Source of the DNA: Adineta steineri
Lineage: Eukaryota; Rotifera; Eurotatoria; Adinetida; Adinetidae
Direction: 5' to 3'
NCBI GenBank assembly: GCA_905250115.1
Contig: CAJNOI010000003.1
Coordinates: 659,936 to 723,935 of the forward strand
Length of the DNA stretch: 64,000 bases
Shown: in pieces, positions 1-18,800 of the stretch
Layout: every line of letters starts with the position of its first letter
How positions within the stretch are numbered: the stretch's first letter is position 1
The notes under the pieces: generated by a model
Told to the model about the DNA's origin: nothing
What the model saw: the letters and a program-made list of their open reading frames with translations, nothing else
The model's database searches: none
Position numbers and translations under genes: made by a program

Positions 1-201
1 TTTTTTTTAAATATCTTTCTTGATGACATCATACAGTATCGATTGATATCTATTTTTTAAAAGGAAGTATGTATAGAAATAGAAATGTCTTTATTGAACG
101 AAAATGCATACTGTATTTGCTTTTATAATATTAATTATAAATAAAATGGCGCATTGTAACTAAATCAAAAAAAAGAATTTCAGTTATTTCGAAGTTAATA
201 A

Positions 202-2147
202 ATGGAAAACTTACCGTTATTACCCGGTAATCGTTTTTCAGATGTAACGGTATGTGTTACAAATAACTAGATTAAATACTTTGAAGTTTGTACATTATAG
301 CGTACTAATTTTATAGTACCACGTACATTATCATTCAAAAATGGTCATCGAATTATTCGGGTACCTCGATTTGGTATCGGTCAAACATATAAACCAGATA
401 TCTGTTTAACAGAAGATGAACGTCAATTATTAGATAATTTTCAACCTGAACTTATCTATGGTAAAGTACGTGTACAAGAACCACGAAAATTTGTACCAGC
501 TACTCTATTTTATGATAAAAAAGTATTTCAAATAGTTTTTCATGAAATACATACAGAATAAATTCATCATAGATACTTCGATTTTATGGTTATTTTAAAC
601 AAATAATTCATGAAAGTCCATTAGAATCATATCGTATACGACAAGTAATCATTTATTATTATCTGGAAGATGATACGATTGCTATTTATGAAATTCCTTA
701 TAAAAATAGTGCACTAAATCAAGTAGAATTAAATTGAATTTCTATATAAAACTATCTTAATACAAAAGGGTATGCGTATTCGTCGTCACCGAATATCTAA
801 AAATGATCAAAATGAACCATACAATTGGCGTGATTTAAATCTACGTCAAAATTTAATTATTTATGGTACAATCTATCGAATATGTGATTGTGATCAATTT
901 ACTAGAGTATTTGTTTTTGTCTAAATATTTATATATAATTAATTGTATAGGAATGGCTTGAAAGTGAAGGTATTGAATTACAATGTTCGGAATCAATTCC
1001 ATCAGATCCTTATATGTTAAAATTAATGGAAAAAAATCAAAATAAATTCAAAGATATTTTAATAGAAGAAAAAGTTATAGACAAAAAAATGGATGGAAAA
1101 ATTTTAAGATTCTATGCTATGTTTAATAATCAAGATCATTTTAGAAAATTTATTATTCAAGTAATTAGTTTATTTTGGGGGAAAAAAAGATTTTAAATAA
1201 ATATTTAGGTCTATTTGATTGATAGTACTATTGAAATACGAGAAATTCATCGAAATAATAATGGTTATGATCCATTACCAATTTATCTTCGTCGACAATT
1301 AGTACCAAAAGACTCACCATATAATATCAGTAAAATTCTAAAATATTCTTAGAAAGATTCTTCGAATTTTTCCTATTAGAATCATTTGTAAATCTTTTTC
1401 TTGATCAACGTGAACAAAATAAAATCAATTATTTAAAAGCGAATGATTTTATACTTGGTGAACATATAACAATATTCAATCATGTATTCTTTTTATATGA
1501 TTGTGATAAATTTACAAGAGATTTTTGTCAATTTGATATTAATCGATTACCTTCTATATCACCACATAGTGAAGATAAAACAAAAAATATTGTACGAAAA
1601 TCAATCGAAAACGAACAACGTGTTTTACGTTACGAAGCAATTCTGGTGAGAGTAAATTAAGAAACATAAATTTTCGATTAATTTTATATAGGAATCATCG
1701 AATGAAGATGATCGTTGTCGACGATTTCTTATTGTTTATCGATTAGCGGATGATTTTATATCGGTGTATGAAAAACCACTTGATGGATATGGATGTTTAA
1801 CTAGGAAATTTCTTGAACGTGTTCGAATTCCTAAACCAGGTTTATTTATTTTCTTTTATAATTTATGTTATTTTTTTTTTGTTAGATAGTCATCCGGATG
1901 CGCCAATTTATTATCAACCAAATGATTTTTATATTGGAGCTCATGTAGAATTTTATAAACATCGTTTTAAAATTATCAATGCCGATTGTTTTGTATTAAA
2001 ATTTATTGAAGAAAATCAAGAACAATTTTCACAACATGTTATTGATTCATTTCGGAAATATGTTTGTTCTACGGAAAGTAAGTTTTGTTTGACTTCATAG
2101 TCTTTATATGATACTTTATAATTTTAATAGATCAAAAATCAAACTAA
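202..2147 (+). CDS. EFHC1/EFHC2-type protein with three DM10 domains
   Basis: Spliced from about eight exons. It starts MENLPLLPGNRFSD, like the N-terminus of EFHC proteins, which bind axonemal microtubules in cilia. Three DM10 blocks follow. The first contains VPATLFYDKK-ILRFYGYF, the second KILRFYAMF with STIEIREIH and PLPIYLRRQLVPK, and the third YKHRFKIINADCFVLKF. The FTREWLESEGIEL linker is typical of the family. Internal stops disappear when GT-AG introns of about 45-60 nt are removed, for example 530-580, 720-766 and 1342-1390. The first donor is uncertain: frame requires a GTGTTA-type donor near 254 rather than the better-looking GTATGT. The protein ends after the third DM10, at about 480 residues, so the C-terminal EF-hand region of vertebrate EFHC1 (about 640 residues) is absent. 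Family call is firm; exact exon 1 junction is not. Confidence 0.8.
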
Positions 2148-2535
2148 ATTACTAATCATATGAAGAAAAAAAAAACTTTTGATTATCGAAATGATTTTAT
2201 TTGTGTAGAATATCAACACGTCGAGAAAATAATGTCATAAGATGTCTTGGGAGAATAAAGAATGTATTGAATAAGAGATATAGTATATCTATAGCTTGAC
2301 TGTAACATTTAATGGTCATTATGATTGTCTATTTACAATTGATGGATATCACCTGTTTATCGGAAGTTAGATTCATCTCGATTAGTCTTACTATCACTTG
2401 ATTTTCTGATTGGGGAAAATAAGAAAATATTTTTATTAAAAATAAATGATTATGTGAATTTAAACAGATGTTTCGTTTTGATGCTTAGAATAATTTCAAA
2501 CTATCGCATCATTTTATTACTAAAGTACATTCAAA

Positions 2536-2799
2536 ATGAAGAGAAGTTTTGCTAGTCTTTTGATTTTTGTTATTGTTCTTAATGGAATTTTATCATCACC
2601 AACATCATGTCCACCTTACAGTTGCATTGTTGATACTTCGTATTGTTTCTGTGGTGTAACACAAACTCCCGATGATCGTTGTTGTACAATGAAATGTACT
2701 CAATGTGGACCTGAATTTTTTAATCAACCATGGCTTACAATGAACTGGGGTTCATTTGATTTTAGTACACTCGATTTATCATTACCTGACCGAAAATAA
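2536..2799 (+). CDS. Small secreted cysteine-rich protein, copy 1
   Basis: A single-exon 87-residue protein starting with MKRS and a hydrophobic signal peptide (about residues 4-20, ending ILSSPTS). The mature part has eight cysteines spaced C-x4-C-x6-C-x-C-x9-CC-x3-C-x2-C, then a Pro/Leu-rich tail with few charged residues. The next gene has the same spacing, so this is a tandem pair. Eight cysteines suggest four disulphides in an extracellular mini-protein. I do not recognise the family. An antimicrobial, matrix or signalling role is possible, but nothing in the sequence decides it. The start is the only Met preceding the signal sequence. Confidence 0.7.
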   Translation: MKRSFASLLIFVIVLNGILSSPTSCPPYSCIVDTSYCFCGVTQTPDDRCCTMKCTQCGPEFFNQPWLTMNWGSFDFSTLDLSLPDRK

Positions 2800-2988
2800 T
2801 ATATCGATCTTACTGTTTTCTTTCTCAGTAAGAAAAATGATCTAAGAAATATTTTTTGTAATATCAAATGATGAAAACAATATAAAATCTTATTTGCTTA
2901 AATGCGAACGAAAAACAGATGTGTTTTGTTTTCTATCTCTCATTGAATCTAATTTTATATTTTCTTACAAGTCACAATCGAAAATCAA

Positions 2989-3279
2989 ATGAAGTCTTTA
3001 TTATTAATTCTTATTTCCATTACAAGTATTTTAACATTACCAACACCTATTCGTCGTAATACAAATTCTCCATTATGTATACCAAATACATGTATACTTG
3101 AATCTGGTTTTTGCTTTTGTGGTAGAGAAGATACTCCAAATGATCCATGTTGTAATTTCCGATGTCGTACTTGTCCAACTGATTTTATTCTTCCAGGAAT
3201 ATCATTTGAAATAGGTCCAATGAGCTTTTTTCCATTGGGATTAGGTACACTTAATTTTACATCTATTGGTCGACGTTAA
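2989..3279 (+). CDS. Small secreted cysteine-rich protein, copy 2
   Basis: A 96-residue single-exon paralogue of the gene about 190 bp upstream. It opens with MKSLLLILISI, a clear signal peptide, and then has a short RRNTN segment that could be a processing site. The eight-cysteine frame C-x4-C-x6-C-x-C-x9-CC-x3-C-x2-C is kept exactly, including the shared FCFCG and TPND-CC segments, while most other residues differ. Both copies end in a non-cysteine tail rich in Phe, Leu and Gly. Retained spacing with diverged filler suggests selection on the disulphide fold. Function is unknown. Confidence 0.7.
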   Translation: MKSLLLILISITSILTLPTPIRRNTNSPLCIPNTCILESGFCFCGREDTPNDPCCNFRCRTCPTDFILPGISFEIGPMSFFPLGLGTLNFTSIGRR

Positions 3280-3446
3280 TATATCATAAGATCTTATTTT
3301 ATTTATATATCAGTTAATTAATAAGAAAAAAACATCATCACTATGGAATGTATTCAAAAAAGAAGAAAAAAATACAAATTTGAGCACCAATATATTTTTT
3401 TTGTCGTGTAACCGATGAGTTTTCTTCATTTAAAATAAAGACATTC

Positions 3447-4894
<1,448 letters not shown>

Positions 4895-5543
4895 AATGAT
4901 TTTTCACTATGCGTCTTTTATTTTTCAAGCTATATACAACTTACACGTCGTGTTTGTACTAGATGACTATTATAGCATAATAATAATATTAACAGTATTG
5001 AGCTGCTATTTAATAATGACATCTAGAATATAGATGATAGATGATTACCTTATTTAATATTGTAAAAAATCGTCGACAAAGCATTAATTCGTATAAATGA
5101 TTGTTTTCTTTTTCTCTAAGTTAGCATAGATTTTCTTCCTACGACAAGTTAATCTGTACAAATATTGTTGATTTATGATATTACGTTAATTGATACGTTT
5201 ATCCTCTATTCAACTTTTATTATTTATTATTGTTTTAGTAACTACCAATAAAAAACTAACATTCCTTGAAAACATACACTCATTTTAAAACTCAACAGAT
5301 TTTTTTTCTTCTTCTTCTTTTCAATCATAATCTCATAAACAATCTCAACAATTGGTTCTGATGTCTAAACCAATGCAAAAGTTTTTTGTCATACATAAAT
5401 ATCGCTACAATCTATGATGTTGCCAGTCATGTGGTGATACTTTACAGTTTCTTGATTTACTTTTTCTATTTTTGTGTTCTTACGTAAATTAATCATTTTT
5501 CAAAAACTCGTCTCTTAGTATTCTAGATGATCTAGTCAAACAA
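4895..5543. other. Divergent promoter region between QPCT-like and Vps34
   Basis: About 650 bp of AT-rich sequence between two genes transcribed away from each other, so it should hold both promoters. I see no convincing TATA box or conserved block. Pyrimidine runs occur near 5300-5320. Short open frames here are not convincing as genes. Confidence 0.4.
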
Positions 5544-9873
<4,330 letters not shown>

Positions 9874-10142
9874 ATTCAATCCCGTGTTAATGTGTGCTTC
9901 CAAATTTTTCCTTTATACATATTTAAAAAAGAAAAAAATAACCCTACTAAACGAACAATTGTATTTTCCTGTTTAATTTATTATGATTATTATAACTATT
10001 TTTTTTTTGTTGATATAATTTGTTTTTACATGTGATTTTCCATTTCTTTCTTTTTGCTGCTTCTTCATACGAAAAGCCAGATATTGAGAAAATTATTTAT
10101 TATTTTTCAGATAATTTTATTAAATAAACACAAAAAGGCAAA

Positions 10143-11248
10143 ATGCCAGTTTTGGATATTGAACGACCAAGATTAAAAAGTGAAATGCATAATGCATTAA
10201 AACGACATGTTTTACGTGAACGACAAAGAAAAAAAGACGAAGCAGATGCTAATGAAGCTGATAAACAAAGACGACGTGCTGAAAAGGTTTTTTTCTTTAA
10301 ATATTTATAAGAATTTAGCTTTGACAGATCTTATATTGACTGTTGGAAAATACGCGAGTTATTACTTGTTTTTTTTCTAATAGGCTAAAACATTATCATC
10401 ATCGAAAGTTCAATTAGAACATAATGCGAAAGATATTTTTGAATTAGAACGAATACTCATTGATCTCGAAGAAAAAAAATCTGAACAGTATAATTTATTA
10501 AAATGTGCATTGACCGAAGAAGATCAACGTAAACATTCACAACAAACGGCAGCAAAAGAATCATCATGGACAAGTCTTTATTCGCCCAGTAAAAGAAATT
10601 AGAAGTTTTACATATTCAAATAAATAAAAGACTTTACTCTTTTATAGGCGTTCATACAACACAATATACGCATTATCCTCAGCATGAGTTATTAACTAAT
10701 AGATCACCATCACAATCATTTATTCCTACGACAGCATCAGCAAATATTAGTTCAAAACGATCACGTAGTCCTTATTCATCGCCATCTAATAAATCATTAC
10801 GACCACTCAATGTTCCTCAGTTACATTCAAGTGAGTTTCATTCTTTTTGTTTAATAAAACTATATTTTCTATTTAATTCAGATTCATTAAACCCTGCTTT
10901 AACACATCCATCTCATAATCAAGCATCTATTTTTCCATTACCACACCCACCCTCCACATTCTCTTCTTATTACGGTTATATGACACCATCATCAACTACT
11001 GCTAACCCTACATCAACATCATATGCTAGTCAAATGTCACATATTCGAGGAGCATCGCAAATACCCAGTATGTAAACTCTAAATTAATAAAACAAAACGA
11101 TTTATCTTTGTATCTAGATTATCTAAATCTATTATCATTTTTACCTCAATCAATTGTTGATTCAAAAGAACAAGTAACAAATATATATCCTCATCATTCA
11201 ATGTTAATACCATCGGAGAATGGATACTCAATACAACCTTCAAAGTAG
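10143..11248 (+). CDS. GPS2-like co-repressor complex subunit
   Basis: Five exons, about 330 residues. It begins MPVLDIERPRLKSEMHNALK, close to the start of GPS2 (G protein pathway suppressor 2), a subunit of the NCoR/SMRT-HDAC3 complex. The first 110 residues are a charged helix or coiled coil (RHVLRERQRKKDEAD, FELERILIDLEEKK) ending in a Glu/Lys stretch, as in GPS2. The rest is low-complexity Ser/Pro/His/Thr sequence, including a Ser-Pro-rich KRSRSPYSSPSNK. Predicted length equals the usual family length. Introns: 10286-10383, 10591-10647, 10829-10881, 11069-11118. Vps34 ends 270 bp upstream on the same strand. A generic nuclear coiled-coil protein is the alternative, since only the N-terminal third is diagnostic. 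Confidence 0.6.
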
Positions 11249-11398
11249 TGTTTTTCTCTTCTTTATTATATTTTCATATGAATATGAGTATGAGATGTTG
11301 TAAACATTATTTTTTAAATTGATCGACTATTTGGATATGTAAATTATCTGAGATTATCTTTTTCAGATTTTATTTATAGAGAAAGTTATTCATTAAAA

Positions 11399-13283
11399 AT
11401 GAATGATACATATAAAAACATGAAAGATCAATTATTATCGGACACGATTCCAATTAGTGATCGAGATTCACATGAACGAACAGTTCGAAAACGAACTTTA
11501 ACTCGTCCACGAGTATGTATTGAAGTTATGAATGATTAATAAACATAATAGATACATTATATTGAGTTTAATTCGAAAAAAAAAAGAATTTTTAGGTATA
11601 TGAATATTAATAAAAAATCTGAATATATGATTTCTATGAAAGAATATTCTTTTTCCTTATAGTCGATCATGGCTCTTCTTATATAATTAATCAGTAATGA
11701 TAACTATATGTATATTCTATTTGCTCTCCTTTCCTTTTTCTCTGCGATATAAAATCTTTACTGATCTAATATGAGATAATGAATAACCAGTAATACTTAT
11801 ATTTCGTGATGTGTATTACATATTAATTAAAAAAGAACATTTTTTGTTTAATTATACACTAATATTCATTCGTATATTTTATCTATAGAGTGAACCATCG
11901 TTAATTATCGATCCCAAAACAAATACTTATTATCGTAATCCTTCTCATCAATCTTATGGAGATTTGCGTGATCATACAGATGATTTAATCGATACAGTAC
12001 TTGAAGTTCCTACAAAATGTGTTGAACAAGCAAAAGAAGTCGGAAAACTTGTTGTTCAATATGTTGTTGATCACAGTCATCTTCCACATTGGTTACTTGA
12101 TAATGAATATCTTCTCTCCGGACATCGCCCACCAATGCCAAGTTTTAAACAATGTTTTGCATCAATATTTCGTCTTCATACTGAAACAGTTAATATATGG
12201 ACTCATTTATTAGGTACTTTAGTTTTTATAGTTATTGCTATATATTTTTCCACACGACCATCAACTGAAATACATATGGAAAAAAAAATAATATTTGGTG
12301 CATTTTTTCTTGGAGCTATTATTTGTCTATTATGTTCGACTTTGTATCATACATTATATTGTCATTCACCAAAAATTTCGAAATTTTTTAGCAAGTAGGA
12401 ATAAAAAAAGTTGAATAGTTTTTGTTTAGCTGAATTAAATATTAAAATATTTAGACTTGATTATTGCGGAATAGCAATATTGATAATAGGATCAATTATA
12501 CCTCTACTTTATTATCAATTTTATTGTGAATTTGGCACAAAATTAGCTTATTTAACATTAATTGGTGTCTTAGGTATTGGATGTATAGTCATTTCAATGT
12601 GGGATAAATTTAATTCACCCGAATATCGTGTCTATCGAGCTTGTAAATTTATTTTATAATTTTACATATATCTGATACTTTTTTTTTATAGTACTTTTTA
12701 TTACGTTTGGTGTGTTTGGTTTTATTCCGACGTGCCATTATATACTCCGATTTGGTGTGGAACATGCTTTTACAGGTATGATGACTAACGTCTCTATTAC
12801 GTTTCTGTATGTGAGTCAATGTTAATGTGATTGGTCATATATCACAATTACGTTTTTTACACTGAATCAATAATATTGTTCTTATTTTTATTTCAGCTGG
12901 CGCCACACAATATTTACTCTTGGTAGCTGCACTCTATGGTACTGGTGCCTGTATTTATGCTAGTAAATAAACAAAAAAGAAATCTTAATTGATTTAACTT
13001 TCTATGTTTTCAATATAGTACGAATACCTGAACGATTAGCTCCCGGTGTTTTTGATATATGGGTAAGAACACTAATTCTATTTATCTTTCAATGACTAAT
13101 CGATTTTCTTTTGGTTTATTCTAGTTTCAGAGTCATCAACTCTTTCATATATTTGTTGTAGTCGCAGCTTGCGTTCATTATTATGGTATTTGTATATTAT
13201 CACATAATCAAACGAATTACTTTGGAGATTGTCGAAATATTTTAAATTCAGATACAACTCCAATATCTTCTTTGATTACTTAA
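11399..13283 (+). CDS. Adiponectin receptor-like protein (PAQR family), copy 1
   Basis: A seven-transmembrane PAQR protein; the adiponectin receptor class is thought to act as a zinc-dependent ceramidase. Exon 1 starts MNDTYKNMKDQLLSD and the large exon 2 holds DNEYLLSGHRPPMPSF, SIFRLHTETVNIWTHL, STLYHTLYCHS and KFFSK. Later short exons give LDYCGIAILI, MWDKFNSPEYR, ERLAPGVFDIW and SHQLFHIFVVVAACVHYYG. The zinc-site histidines (YHTLYCH; SHQxFH...H) and the Asp of LDYCG appear intact. It ends in a short polar tail at TAA 13281-13283. The first intron (from about 11512) is long (about 375 nt); the others are 50-130 nt. The next gene is a tandem paralogue with the same exon plan. Confidence 0.9.
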
Positions 13284-13659
13284 TCAAATTAAAAATACCC
13301 CCGAACATACTACTTACGTGTTTTTACTCGTTTAAAACTACGTGTATATTATGTGTTTTTGTTGTTTCTCCTATTTGCAAACATATGTGTTACTCCAGTT
13401 GTCCTTCCTTTTTATATTATTATGCGCAAACATTTTTCTAACTTTGCAATTTTGATAGAAAAACAAAGTTTGCTAAACGCTAATTCTAGTGTTTAGTCCT
13501 GCATTTGTTCATTTATATTTCAATGTACTATCAAAGAAAGCGTTAAATTTCTTTTATAAAAATACATTCCACTGTTTTTTCTCTCTTACCCTACTGATTT
13601 AAATCAAAACCTATATAGATTCATATGACAAATATGATCTCTATTTTAGATACTTTTAG

Positions 13660-15083
13660 ATGGAAAACGAACCGTTAGTTAAGAATTACGATTCAGATGA
13701 ACAAGATGTTCGACGACGATTATTAGCTGATCGTACAATCGTACGATACAAAATTTATTCTATTATTATATTATAGCAATAATTTATATTTCTAGAGTGA
13801 ACCTAATCATGATAAGGACAGTCAATCGACTTATTCACGAAGTCGTTCTACTCCATCAGGTGATGAAAAGGATGATTCAATCGATACAGTACTTGACGTG
13901 CCAACAAAATGTGTTGAACAAGCAAAAGAAGTTGGAAAACTTGTTGTTCAATATGTTGTCGATCATACTCATCTACCACATTGGTTACTTGATAATGAAT
14001 ATCTTGTCTCAGGACATCGTCCACCAATGCCAAGTTTTAATCAATGTTTCGCATCAATATTTCGTATTCATACTGAAACAGTTAATATATGGACTCATTT
14101 AGTGGGTACTTTAATTTTTGTTATTATTTTTTTCTATTTGGTAACACGTCCATCAAGTGAAGTACCTATCGAAAAGAAAATAACTTTTGGTTTATTTTTT
14201 CTTGGAGCTATTACTTGTTTATTATTTTCAACATTATATCATACATTAAGTTGTCATTCACAACAGGTTTCGAAAGTTTTTAGCAAGTAGGAATAAAAAT
14301 GTTGAATAGTTATTTTTTGCTGAATTAAATATTCAAATATTTAGACTTGATTACTGTGGTATATCAATTTTGATTATTGCTTCATTTATTCCATGGATTT
14401 ATTATGGATTCTATTGTGAATTTGGAACAAAAATAGCCTATCTATTGATTACGGCATTATTAGGTAGCGGATGTATTATTGCGTCTATGTGGGATAAATT
14501 TGCTACACCAGAATATCGGACATGCCGTGCACGTATGTTTTCCTATTGTATAGAATTATAATTTTAATTTTGATGTATATAGTTCTTTTTATGGCATTTG
14601 GCCTTTTTGGTTTTGTTCCAACATGTCATTATGTGTTATTATTCGGTTTTAAATATGCTTTTACAAGTACGTTGGATAGATTAGTAGAAGAATTAAGTTT
14701 TTTGTTTTATATTTCAGCTGGTGCTGCTCAATGGTTAGTCGTCATGGCACTTCTATATATTACAGGCGCTTGTCTTTATGCTGGTAAGTTGAAAATATTA
14801 ATTGATATATACTATTCTTCTTTTATATAGCTCGTATACCAGAACGATTGGCTCCTGGTTATTTTGATATATGGGTAAAGACTTTTATTCTAGTTTTTAG
14901 ATTTTTCTAAATTTTTTCTTTTAGTTTCAAAGTCATCAAATCTTTCATATATTTGTCGTAGCTGCAGCATGTGTTCATTATTATGGTCTTTGTGTATTAT
15001 CAATGCATCAACCAAATTTTAATGATTGTCGTAAAGGTATAGCACCAGCAATCAGTAATGTTGTCAATTCGGTGTTTAATTAA
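13660..15083 (+). CDS. Adiponectin receptor-like protein (PAQR family), copy 2
   Basis: Tandem paralogue of the preceding gene, starting 377 bp after its stop. Exon 1 encodes MENEPLVKNYDSDEQDVRR; its residues differ wholly from copy 1, but its junction is the same (next exon begins SEP). The core repeats DNEYLVSGHRPPMPSF, RIHTETVNIWTHL, STLYHTLSCHS, LDYCGISILI, MWDKFATPEYR, ERLAPGYFDIW and SHQIFHIFVVAAACVHYYG. Zinc ligands appear conserved. FATPEYR and ITGACLYA are closer to the vertebrate AdipoR sequence than the copy 1 equivalents. Intron phases match copy 1 while the small introns differ in length, so this is an ordinary, not very recent, duplication. It ends at TAA 15081-15083. Confidence 0.9.
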
Positions 15084-15852
15084 ATAATTACGAACATAAA
15101 AACTAACAAAAAAACACTTTTTTATTTGGTTTATTTGGATCTGAGCATTTACTTTTTTTCATTTGTATTTTTGCTTTATTTTTTTCTTCGAATGTTTTCA
15201 TCTACCTTCAAAACTATATCTTTTAGAGATATAGAATGCTTCCTTTTGTACTGTGATACAGAATAAATATGAAGGTGTAATATACTGAAAGAATTTATAA
15301 TTTTTAATTGCAAAATGATATATATATTAATATTTTCTTTAGATTGATTGAGACAGTTCTCAGACTTTTTTCATATAGCCAGCAACAACCTATATGGTTT
15401 TGATATTATCCATAGTATTTTAATTATATGCCGATACACTCGTTTTAACATTTTTCTTTTTAAAGACTCAATACTATTATGTTGCTACAAACGATAAGTA
15501 GTTTTTTAAAATGCTTAAAAACACTACAATTTTTAATATTAATTACTATTACAAATTAAAAATGCGTACTTTTTCTCGCTTAAAAGAAAAAGACATCAAG
15601 CATATGTGGAAAAAAAATGTGTTATACGTCATGCGAAGAATTTCTATGTTAATGGTATTGTTGACTCACGGCCTCTTTCGCATACAAACAATAAAAAGAA
15701 CGCTTTCTCTTTATAGAGTATCCTATAAAAACCCATAAAAAGAAAAAGAACAAACTGGAAAAATTCCCAGTGAAAAAAACTGTCAAGCATCATATATAAA
15801 TGCATGCTTTAAGTTATTTGCGGTATAGATTTTTATATTTGCCATTGTTTTT
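15084..15852. other. Spacer and probable promoter of the first Argonaute gene
   Basis: Mostly AT-rich non-coding sequence. A TATA-like TATAAAA lies at 15724-15730, about 130 bp before the Argonaute start. The phrase ACGGCCTCTTTCG near 15668 recurs near 25504, just after the second Argonaute gene, which may mark the edges of the duplicated block. No gene seen. Confidence 0.35.
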
Positions 15853-18800
15853 ATGTCTACATCACAAGGAACCCGAGGCAGAGGACGTGGACGAGGATCA
15901 ACTCATGAATCTAGTCCTGCACCTCCATCAATTTCTTCTCGCACTGAAGTCTCCAATACTTCAACACCAACTAGTATTGAAACTACTCCAACTTCTGCTG
16001 CTTCTATTGTCCAAGAATCGATATTACCAACACCTGAAACGAGTAGACCTGATACAGGTTTCTCAACAGCTTCAAGCGATATCCGTTCGTCAGAAGTTGT
16101 CTCACCGCCTACTTCACTCGGCCGTGGTCGTGGTGGTGTACGTTTGAAACAAAATATTGCACCAACAGATCCTCATTGGACTGTAAACAACTTAACAAAA
16201 GAACAATTCCACTCAAATTATCGACCAAAAAAGCCTCAACAACTAGGAGATCTTGGTGAACAAATCAGAGTCATTGCCAACTATTTTCCCATTCTAAAAT
16301 TTCCACATAAGGGTCTTGTCTATAAATATCAAATTCAAATTCGGAATAAGAAAGACTTCGAAATTCATCGTGAACGTCGACGGTAACGACACTTTTTTCA
16401 TTTTCTTCATAATTATCGATATAAATTTATTTATTTATATTTCAGTTTACTGTACAGTATTTGGTTAAAAGCATTTAGTCAAAAATATCCACAAATTGAT
16501 AAACATAAAATTGTGTTTGATAATCAATCAAGACTACTCACATTTGATGAACCATTACCTGATATATTTGAAGATGTAAATATAATTATCTTTTATGTTT
16601 TGTTGTTATTATTCTAGAATATTGTTTTAGAGTGTTATTGAAATCATCAGTGGTCCTAATCGTTCTAATAAACAAGAACAACATACAGTGATAGTTCAGA
16701 AAGTTGGAAGACCAGTTGATTTATCTTTGCTTGGAAACTTAGATGAATTATTCCATCCAGAAGCTTTATCAAATAATAATATTCAAGATCTTGAAGAAGT
16801 GAGAAATGTGTTATCGATAGCATTACATGAACATTGTTCGTCACATGCAGCATTTGTTTATCATCGATCATTTTTTTCACCCGCGATAGCGGGACAACAT
16901 GGAGAATGGGATCTTGGACTTGGAAAAGCACTGTGGCGTGGATTTTATTCATGTCTTGTTTTTGCTAAAGGAACTCATCATCTCCTTATGAATCTTGATG
17001 GTAAGTTTTACCCATAACAGATATAATCCGCAATCAACTATACACTCTTTTTCTACATATTCTTATAGTCAAGCATACAGTCTTTATGAAAAAACAACCA
17101 TTTATTGAGTTTCTCTGTGAAATCATGTTACACAGTCCATCTGGAAAAAGAACATATGGTCGTCAAAAAAATATCTTAAAAGCTGATGGTAGAGATGTTC
17201 TTAGATTTCTTGATACCAACAATCCAGCCTATCAACATGAACTCGATTTTCTTGTCAAACATTGTAAACGTAAGCATCTCAGTTTTTATATTATACACAA
17301 ACTTCGCATATTTAAATTAGATCTTCGTGTTCGATCACAAGATGCAACTAAACCTATTATTTATGAAATTCAGAAACTTGCTTTACCAGCATCAAAACAA
17401 GAATTTATATGGAAATCAAACCAAAACCGAGTGACTACAGTTCAAAACTATTGCAAGGAACATCGTAATACAGAATTACTGTGAGTCGATAAAATAACAT
17501 ATTTGATATAATTCTGTTTATTTTGTTTTGTTATTGTTTAATATGCAGATATCCATCATTACCCACATTACAAATGCGTAATGGATCATATTTACCAATG
17601 GAACTTGTTGATGTTGAACCTGTTCGAATGAAGAAAATCACTGATGAACAAAGAGCTCTTGTATGTAAGAGTTCGTCAATGAAACCAGATGTATATTACA
17701 AATCAATTGAAAAGATTCGTGAAGATCCTAAACAACAATGTTTCGAACAAGACCCATTTGTTGCTGCTTGGAATCTTAATATAGATGCTCGAATGATTGA
17801 GTTACCAGCACGTGTACTACCTATGCCAGAGATAGTTTATACTGATCAATATCGGGTTACTTCAAGAGGAGTCCGAGAGGTGGGTGTCTGGGAACACAAG
17901 TCAACAAAGTTCTATAAACCAGCCGATTTTCCAAGCGTTTGGGGGCTGATAAATTTATCACCGATCACCGAAGAAGCATGTAAAGCTTTCTATGATGAAC
18001 TAAGAAATGTGGCAGAAGTTAAAGGTATGCGATGTTGTCCGCCCGAAATATATGAACCAATGGATGCTACGACAAACGAGATGGCTAAAATCGAAGTTAT
18101 GTTGAGAGATACAATAAGGAACAATGGTAACTGCAAATTTTTTCTTGTCATTTTACCACCTAAAGGCCATCATACAAACAAAGAAACGTATAAAAACGTG
18201 AAAAAACTGGTAAATAAATTGCAAAAGAATTACATGATCTGATTGTTTTTTCATCTATTCTTTTAGTGCGAATTAGAATTTGGTATAGGGATAGTTACTC
18301 AGATGATCGAGATAAGCAACGCCGTTATCGGTACTAGAGATAACAAAAATAAATGGGATTATGCAAAACTAAGTAATATTTTATTGAAAATCAATACAAA
18401 ATTAAATGGGACAAATTCAATTCTCACAACGGAGTAAGTCTGTTATTCTCACTTATTTGACTAGTTTTGACGCAGTATATAGACTAAATACAATACTACA
18501 AATATTGTGCAGTACGACATTACTTATAATAACAGTTGACGCTTCATTTTTAAAAGTAGATATTATATTTATGACTGATAACAACGCTTTCAGGTTTATA
18601 AACGTTAACATATAAACAAAACGATGTGTTCTCCGAGATTCGAGAATGATATTGTATCTCTCTGAGAAATAGCATAGTTGAGCATATTATTATTGTATTG
18701 TTCTACATGTTGCGATTAAAAAATCATTTAATAATATTTCTACCGTTACCTTGAAGTTCTTTGAGTTTTGAAAAATTTATAAAAATGAAATTCAGTAGAA

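Noticed and set aside
1-2147. EFHC-type region first read as a pseudogene because of frequent stops
   Set aside because: All stops fall in short GT-AG introns; the spliced frame is continuous, apart from uncertainty at the first donor.
13229-13441. 70-codon frame after the first adiponectin receptor
   Set aside because: Out of frame with the last receptor exon, which stops at 13283; remainder is AT-rich spacer.
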